A stretch of DNA of 64,000 nt from Acanthacorydalis orientalis (taxonomy: Eukaryota; Arthropoda; Insecta; Megaloptera; Corydalidae), in the NCBI GenBank assembly GCA_034766995.1, contig CM068322.1, forward strand, positions 2,823,089 through 2,887,088. Reading direction: 5' to 3'. Position 1 is the first letter of the stretch, and every line of letters starts with the position of its first letter. Made by a program: the position numbers and the translations under genes. Positions 56,881 to 64,000 of this stretch are shown piece by piece. Below the pieces are notes generated by a model. The model was not told the origin of the DNA, ran no database searches, and saw nothing but the letters and a program-made list of their open reading frames with translations.

Positions 56881-57980
56881 AAAAAAATTTGGCTTGTTGA
56901 CAATGAATTTCAATTTTTGATAGTGAATTTATCCCCAGAATAAGAACTGTATTTGAATTTTACATATTTGTTGGAAAAGAGGAAATAAAATGGGTTATCT
57001 CCGCTATAAAATGTAGAAATAAATGAATCTTATAATATTATCTGAATGTACATAAGAAAAATCTTCTGGGAATTATATGAATTTTCCAAGGGAAGAAATT
57101 TCATATTTTTGCAATGTTATCTAAAAGAATTTAAATGTACCTAATAGCTTTGAATTATCTTGTTGTTAATGACAATACTTTTACTGCTTTTTGCATTGTT
57201 TTCAATTTTCAAAATAATACACCAAACAAATTGAGCCTATTTTTGTTAAAAAAAAGATTATCTGTAAAAATAATGTAAACTTCTTTTGTCCCATGTCACA
57301 ATGGTATTGTCATATATTATCTCGGTAGTTAATATTAATAAAATAAACTGGTATGCTTCAATGAATTTAAATAACTTTAAAGTAAATTAAACAAATTGGA
57401 ACATTTAGTATTCTCTATATGAAAAGTTTTATTTATATATGTGCAATACTTTATGTAGACAAAATATTACAATTATTTCATATCATCTTTATATTATCAG
57501 ATTGTATTTTCGAATCACAGTTTCAGGAGTTGAATACAAATAAATTTATTTAGTACTATGTATTTCTTTATGTATTATTTTTCTCCATAAAAATCTAATA
57601 CTTCATGCTTAATGACTAATCCTACTATTATCAATTTTGTTATTACGCTTTTTGTTTCTTTTATGTTTAAAATACCATAATTAAAAATAAGTAAATTTTT
57701 TTTTAATATTAAAGTTTTTCAATTAAAATGATATTTATAGTCATACGTGTCTTACGTCACATCATGTTAGATAACGTTAGTAAAATATCCTAGTATGATT
57801 AGACATAAAGAGACTAGTTAAATTTCAACTTATTATTTCAGAAGCAAATTTCAAATTTGTGATGTTTCTATTATTATTTTTTTGATTAAAATATAGAAAA
57901 TATGAAGTTTAGATTTATTTTCAAGATATAGTTTTTGATTCATATACGAACCATTTTACAGAAAAGGTATGAGACAAATG

Positions 57981-57983
<3 letters not shown>
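56881..57983. other. AT-rich DNA with no recognisable gene
   Basis: Nothing supported in 1.1 kb. Confidence 0.55.
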
Positions 57984-58036
<53 letters not shown>

Positions 58037-58037
58037 C

Positions 58038-58090
<53 letters not shown>

Positions 58091-58091
58091 C

Positions 58092-58141
<50 letters not shown>

Positions 58142-58200
58142 ACATATATGTATGTATATATACATATATGTATGTATGTATACATACATGTATATAAATT
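57984..58200. repeat. large compound (TA)n/(ACATAT)n microsatellite
   Basis: The largest simple repeat of the window: TA runs separated at near-regular spacing by single ACAT steps, grading into ATGTATGTATG at the right end. All long frames across it are [12 protein letters not shown] translations. Confidence 0.95.
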
Positions 58201-58215
58201 ACATATGTATATAAA

Positions 58216-58364
58216 TACATGTACCTTTGTCGTTATATTACGTTACGGTTCGCTTTGTAGTTAATGACATGTTGCTTGCGTTGGCAATTGTCGACCTGTT
58301 CGTTCACCCGTTGAATATGGAACCGGAACTGAAATATAATTGGCACAATAGTTTAGCGTTGTGA
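58216..58364 (+). other. mid-GC patch with a short hydrophobic frame
   Basis: Open for 49 codons; ATG at 58269 gives 31 codons to TGA at 58362-58364. It begins MLLALAIVDLFVHPLN and ends WHNSLAL. The hydrophobic start could be a signal or membrane segment, or an exon piece. Length is too small for a claim. Confidence 0.15.
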
Positions 58365-58613
58365 CCCGCCTACAGTCTGTTAGAATGAACAAATAACTTG
58401 TGAATCCAACGGTTAATACTTACTCGGCATATTACAAATATGAAACGACCATGTAATATTATTTGGATCGCTTTACGTATATTTTATAACTGGAATGGAA
58501 ACCAGTAAACAATATTTGTAGAGTGTAGAGGTGCAATTTCAATCTCTAATTTTATATAACGAATAGAAAATTTGAGACAACAGTTCATATATATAAATAT
58601 ATATAAATATACG

Positions 58614-58666
<53 letters not shown>

Positions 58667-60124
58667 AACTGTATATTTTAAATACGGTGCAGCTATTTTC
58701 AAAGAAATTGATTTAAGCCAATTATAGTACAATATTTTTATTTGAATAAATAAAAGTCAGTCTTATTTTAAGTAAAAGTGGAAACCAAAAGACAATCAAG
58801 TTGTCAAAAGGATTCGATAATACATTTGTTTTGAAAATTAAGTAAATCCCAATTCACTTGTTTCATTTATATGTGAGAATTGAAATATTGAATCGAAGTA
58901 TTGAATAGAAACCTTTGTTTTCTTCATACATCGCAGTAAATAAATGGAAGGAAAGTATCCAAGTAAAATAATATTTAAATTATTTTCTAATTGTCAATAG
59001 AAAATCAAAATGAATAAACCGATCAAATAACCATTTTGGTGTTAGTTCATTATATGACAATCACAAACTATTGAATATAGCCCAGAACTAATATTAAAAT
59101 GATTGTATAACTTACATCAGTTATCTTACACAGAAAGTTAGAAGAGTTGAGAGTTTCAAGTTAAAGTGAGAGTTTATAAAGAAATTTAAATTGAAGTTAT
59201 CGCACTGATTTTCAATTCAGGATGAAATGAGATAGTCAGCTCTGCTTCACTTCATGTTTATACTCACTTAAATCTAAAATGGAGTACCAGTTCTCTTTAA
59301 AACTCCTGTTAAAAACGTAACTATACTGCTGGTGTTATATGAAATTAAAAGTAATTAATCTATTAAATTAAAGTCATTGAGAAAAACACATTTATATTAT
59401 CCACTAATAAAAACATACAAGTTTTGTATCGAAAAATATTTTATTTCGAATAAAAATTTGAAAACATGACATCTAAGTGGATTTTATACTTTTTATAATA
59501 AAATATGTCATAGTTTGACGTAATTCACTTCACGTTTTTATTTTCAAGATTTTTTTCATTTTATGTTCAATATTGCTAAACCTAACATGAAAAAGTTAAT
59601 TGGCGATTAGATAATCGTTCTTAATTATTTTTTGCCCACTGTCCGCTTCTTGGTATTTTTTTTGCAAAAAACTTAATATGGTTTAACACTAAATATTCTT
59701 TAAAATCTAATTAATATATGTATTTATCAGTATAACATATTTTGTGTATTTTTCAGGTATTAACAATTGAAACTTTCCATTAAAATGACAAATAGTAGCT
59801 ACTAACATTTCCTACCGCGAAAATTTTTGTTCAAGATATTGAAGATTGGACGAACTTTAAGGAATTTACATTTATATATTCATATTTTAATTGCTATAAA
59901 GAAAAATATTTTTTTATATCATAAAACTATTTTAGAAAAATTTTGTTCTTCAACTATTCAACGTTTTTATATTTTTGTTTATTTTTATCAGTATATTTTC
60001 GTTTTTGTGGCAAATAATTATATAATAAAAGTTGTATTAACATATTTTTTAATGAAAATTGTGAACTGAAGGTAATGATACAGTTTTAATACTGTAGCTT
60101 ATTTAAATTTTATAAACGAATTCT
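58365..60124. other. AT-rich DNA with one TA tract
   Basis: (TA)n at 58617-58663. An 80-codon frame at 59827-60069 is Ile/Phe/Lys-rich low complexity. Confidence 0.5.
58617..58663. repeat. (TA)n microsatellite
   Basis: About 23 TA units, preceded by ATATAAATATACGAGG. Confidence 0.95.
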
Positions 60125-60405
60125 TCTTTCACCTTCTTCCACAGATTTTTTTTTTCTTTTCAAAAATATTCAATTAATTATTATTGGCTACTTTTGATTG
60201 TTGCTTATCCGAATTTCGATGAAAATTCCATTATTCTTCGAGTACTAAAAAACAAAAGAAAATACGTTAGAGCTCTGACGAATGATGATTTTGCCAACGA
60301 AATACGCATAAAAACAATCAATAATAATTTATTTAATATTTTTGATAAATGATGTTGTGGTTTGTAGGATAAAAAAATAATTAATTTGTAAAAGTGAAGG
60401 TGATG
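60125..60405. mobile_element. family F foldback element, longest copy (about 280 bp)
   Basis: The left arm from CTTTCACCTTC (60128) and the right arm ending GTGAAGGTGATG (about 60405) pair imperfectly over most of their length. Inside are AAAAATATTCAATTAATTAT against AAAAATATTAAATAAATTAT, and CGAATTTCGATGAAAATTCC against CGTATTTCGTTGGCAAAATC. The centre is near 60250-60275. It gives the fullest view of the family; the 25146 copy corresponds to its inner part. No reading frame. Confidence 0.7.
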
Positions 60406-60629
60406 TTTTTCTGGTGTTTAAAGTTATCGAAAATGAAACCTGTGCTTCATTTCGACGCACAAAAAGGGGACAATCATTTGAATAGAGAAATGACGTATCA
60501 GCTAGATCTAAAAAGTTTACTGTTTTAGAATTATATATATATATATGTATATAAATCGTAATGAAACATTATTCCGGGATAGAAAACGCATTCTTTTTCC
60601 AATTTTTTTTGAATCTATTGTGAATTATA
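60406..60629. other. AT-rich DNA with no recognisable gene
   Basis: A short TA run at 60531-60556. Confidence 0.5.
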
Positions 60630-61000
60630 AATGTTACATTAAAACTTTAAAGAAATTGAGAAGGCTTCTTTCTTACATTTTGGGTTACTATAATTGATCT
60701 GTTCTATCATTAAAACTCAAGACCACACACTTCAAAACTCACACAAAATACCTTAATCGAAACAAATTTGATTTCATCCCATACCTTCTTTAGAGCCCAG
60801 ATTTGACTTGTATTTTTCCTCATCCTTAGAGAATGCTTTTAATGGAAGATATTATACTCCTCACATCCTAGTTAAAAGGATGTTGTGAAGGCCAGATTCA
60901 GAAACAAATAGGAGTTTTCTTTATAGACGAAAAAAAGAAGTTTTAGACAATGGAAGAAATGTATGGATAATTGTGGCGATTATATTAAAAAAATACCTTT
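60630..61000 (+). pseudogene. mariner transposase C-terminal remnant
   Basis: In shifting frames: LKTTHFKTHTKYLNRNKF near 60705 (after the second Asp block, which is lost), FDFIPYLL then SPDLTCIF near 60770, and SLENAFNGRYYTPHI near 60822. After a frameshift, QWKKCMDNCGDYIKK lies near 60950, matching the RWEKCIDxNGDYxxK tail of mariner proteins. No terminal repeats found. Confidence 0.75.
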
Positions 61001-61225
61001 TGATAGATTATTTTCAACGATTTCTTTATATTTTTTGGTGAAAGGTTTCCCAAAAGTAAATTTTGGAATTTTTATATAATTATACCTTTATTTTCGATTA
61101 AAACAAATTTATTTTTTATCAATTTGGTTTTGTATATATATAAGCTAATAATACATTCTAGCAAGTAAATTCTAAATCATAAGGTTAAATGGTTTTACAT
61201 TTTGTTGAAATAATAAATATATCTC
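61001..61225. other. AT-rich DNA with no recognisable gene
   Basis: Nothing supported. Confidence 0.5.
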
Positions 61226-61425
61226 TTGAGACTCACCCTCCAAGTCGTTTTGATCTATTTATTCGATTTCAGGGCGGTGTACATGTACTACAATGTATAC
61301 CTTAATGTCTCCGGAGAATGGTTCCTTTCAAGGATTGTTGCGTTTGGCAAAATTCATTTCCTGTACATTTACAAGATGCATGTTCATTTCCTTCACCAAC
61401 GTGGCTTTCTATGTAACTAAAGTCA
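61226..61425. other. mid-GC patch, possible exon on either strand
   Basis: On the plus strand TTCGATTTCAG (ends 61272) is acceptor-like, followed by 49 open codons (AVYMYYNVYLNVSGEWFLSR start, GFLCN end) to TAA at 61418-61420. On the minus strand the same stretch is open with SHVGEGNEHASCKCTGNEF. Neither is recognised. Confidence 0.18.
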
Positions 61426-61518
61426 TTTGATATGTTATATAATATATTATTGTATATAAATTTAAATACATTAACATCGATTTTTATACATGCGCACTCA
61501 CTCACACACACACATATA

Positions 61519-61521
<3 letters not shown>

Positions 61522-61575
<54 letters not shown>
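61522..61575. repeat. (TA)n microsatellite
   Basis: About 26 TA units, preceded by CACACACACACA. Confidence 0.95.
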
Positions 61576-61579
<4 letters not shown>

Positions 61580-62628
61580 CGTTTTTGTAATACAAATATA
61601 TATCTGTGATACTTAAAAAGAATTATATTAACAATTACTCAATTTTAGCGTATTAAATATTTTGTAAAATATCAAAAAAAAATATAAATATTAAAATAGA
61701 TAGTACTTATTTAAATAAAAAAAACACATATATTTTAAATGCATAAATAATATTAGTAATACTATTAATTCTATAGTGAGCGCAAAAACAATAAAAAATT
61801 ATTTTTTATTTTTTTTAAACATAATAATTTTTAATTTCTCCTTATTTATAGTATTAAATAATTATCGATTAAACACAAACCATTTAATCTCAATACCAGA
61901 GTTATGTAACGCTATAAATAATTGTAATAAAAATAGCAATTAAATATTTGATGTTTTTTTCAAGAAATCTTTTTAAAAGTTCAATAGGTGGGAAATGTAT
62001 GGCATTTTCACTATTATAATATATTCTTGATTTATAAAACCTAAAGGGCTTTTTGTTACTGAAAGACCAGGATTGTGGAGTCGAAATAAAGAGTCGCAGT
62101 AAAATGTAAAATTAAATAATCTGAGTCACGAAGTTAGTTGTTTTTTTAGTAGAATGGAGATCGATATAAATGTTCCAGTACAGAATCTCGACTTAGAATT
62201 TTTTTATTTTACTCATAGAATGTTTTATGCTATATTAATTTGAACTTAAACTTACGATAACATTGTCGTGGTGGTCTTCGTTCTTTTGGATTATTTCAGT
62301 TTCTGTTCTCCACATTAATATCGACACTTGAGTCAATTTCACGTAGATTATAGATAACTGCTTTCATTTCTGTTTTGGTTCGCTTATATCCATTTTAATT
62401 GTATTTTAGTCATTATTTTATATGACATTTTTTCTATATATTTCGAGGTGTACTATATTGGTTAATTTTATGCATTTATTTTATTTTTTTGACATTTACA
62501 ATGTATTATTAATATATTTAATGCTATATACCATTTTTAATGTGTTAATAAAATTTTGAATAATTTTTATTATATTTAATTTAAGTAATATTCTCTTTAC
62601 ATATTTCTTTGATTTTTTACCCGTTTGG

Positions 62629-62631
<3 letters not shown>

Positions 62632-62696
<65 letters not shown>

Positions 62697-62730
62697 CATT
62701 ATATTATATTATATATATATATATATATTA
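62632..62730. repeat. (TA)n microsatellite
   Basis: About 32 TA units, a TACATTATATTAT break, then about 12 more. Confidence 0.94.
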
Positions 62731-64000
62731 GCTTATTACATTTCACACATATTAGCTTATTAATATACAACACAACATTATACAGGTTAAAATTTTATAT
62801 TTGGGATTTAATATTGTTTTTGAAGTAAGTGTATATTTTAAAAATTATTGAATGTCGTATTTTTTATTTTTTTTTATTTTAATGACAAAACTTCCTCCAT
62901 TTCTCTTAGCATTTTCAAAATTGTTTAACACAATTTTCAAAATTTTCTATCAATTTTTGCTCCAATTTTTAATATTATTTTCAAATTTAATTGATACATT
63001 AGAATATTTACTGCATGATGTTAAATATGACAGCATATAATTGTTTTTTTACAATTCTAGGACATTTATTTCAGATCGTAGTATTTGGGTTGGAATTTGT
63101 TTTCTCAGGTATTTTAATATCTGTTCGTGATTTTGTTAAGCTATATAATATATTGTTACTTCTAACAAAATATAGTGTTTATAAAAATTACCTTTTTACC
63201 TTATTCTTAATAATTTTTACTTAGTAATATATTTTTTTATTTTATCTACGATTAGTTACTAGCCACTGTAATATAGTTTGTATTAAATAAGAAAAGAAAT
63301 GAGGCATTTATCTCAAGTAATGAAATACATAAACTGTAAACAATATATATAGTAAAATATTTATGTATATATCCATATTTATACCATACCTATATATTAT
63401 ACTAGCTGATACATACGAACTTTGCACAAGGATGTTCGTTTATAAAACAATCAAATAAACGTGCATTTCAAGAAGATTTAACTGAAACTAAAAAGGGAAA
63501 CAGTTTCAAATAAATTTGTAAATACAAGAAAATTAATGAATTAATTTAAATGTCAATTAGACGAAAATTCAATTTTAAGTACAATTATATGTAAGCCTAA
63601 AAAGTAATTATCTTATCAATACTTGCCATAATGCGTCTTTTTAAAGTTTCATTTATAACGTTATTATTGCATGAAACATGTCAAAAACACGATGTATATA
63701 TTAAAACGAGAATTGAATTAATTATAATAGATTATATATAACACTTTAGTTATGCATGTATAAATAGAAGACGGTCTATTTAAAATTCTATCCATGTACT
63801 GTATCTAGTCATGTAGTACAAATGGGCAAATTTGTTCAAAGAACTCAGTCAGCATAGATATGTTATACAGATGGTATATATAATTGCTTTTTCCTACTAG
63901 AACATGTAATAACATTCGGTTTTGTCATAGAGATTATAAACTGAATAATGTTATATTATAGTTCGAGTTTCAACGCAATTTTAAAATATACAATATACTA

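Larger units (their letters stand above)
61426..64000. other. AT-rich DNA with two TA tracts
   Basis: Tracts at 61522 and 62632. The patch 62240-62350 is slightly richer in G+C. Frames at 62852-63224 are Phe/Leu/Ile-rich and unsupported. Confidence 0.5.

Noticed and set aside
62852..63224. Two hydrophobic plus-strand frames that could suggest membrane proteins
   Set aside because: Phe/Leu/Ile-rich translation follows directly from T-rich DNA; there is no supporting splice or composition signal.
1..64000. CRISPR arrays, operons, ribosome binding sites, riboswitches and prokaryotic terminators
   Set aside because: None seen. The window is eukaryotic in character (splice-like signals, insect transposons, microsatellites), and no regularly spaced repeats with unique spacers are present.

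Overview
The window reads as nuclear DNA of an arthropod, most likely an insect. It is extremely A+T-rich, has no compact operons and no long open reading frames, and is studded with (TA)n microsatellites. Its recognisable protein remnants are insect-type selfish elements: several mariner lineages, a Tc1-like element, a piggyBac-like element, a BED-type hAT, and two non-LTR retrotransposon fragments. I cannot name the species. No intact protein-coding gene is demonstrable; the few candidate host exons are short and uncertain.

Layout. 1-5 kb: a degenerate mariner (1141-2273) lying inside a (TA)n tract, then AT-rich DNA. 5-10 kb: a CpG-richer promoter-like patch, a piggyBac-like remnant (6133-7482), an internally deleted irritans-like mariner (8195-8962), and a mid-GC island (9.68-10.06 kb). 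10-20 kb: a LINE reverse-transcriptase tail, a Tc1 transposase tail, a 597-bp mini-mariner, a 1.14-kb mariner and a minus-strand mariner tail. 20-36 kb: a 113-bp foldback MITE, a Tc1/mariner-superfamily remnant at 23 kb, and an inverted pair of mariners of one family (25383-26633 plus, 27793-29098 minus). Two further minus-strand mariners (29.2 and 31.8 kb), a foldback at 33.8 kb and an element with CAAAGGGG-type ends at 35.0 kb follow. 37.0-39.5 kb: a nearly complete but dead hAT with 8-bp target duplication. 41-50 kb: mostly plain AT-rich DNA with three or four patches of higher GC that could be first exons or promoters (41.1-41.56, 45.0, 48.5-48.9, 49.65-49.99 kb). 51.7-52.8 kb: a Tc1-like element. 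54.83-55.89 kb: a strikingly GC-rich, 5'-truncated LINE with RNase H domain and a perfect 14-bp target duplication. 56.5 kb: an orphan coding-looking exon. 60-61 kb: a long foldback element and a mariner tail.

Nothing here works together as a pathway. The common theme is transposon decay. Every transposase or polymerase copy carries stops, frameshifts, deletions or lost catalytic residues, so none can be autonomous. What is worth a second look: a foldback repeat family present at about five places; several mariner-type insertions abutting or inside (TA)n tracts; independently internally deleted mariners; the inverted mariner pair, which could make double-stranded RNA; and the candidate host exons. 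I found no convincing undescribed molecular system.
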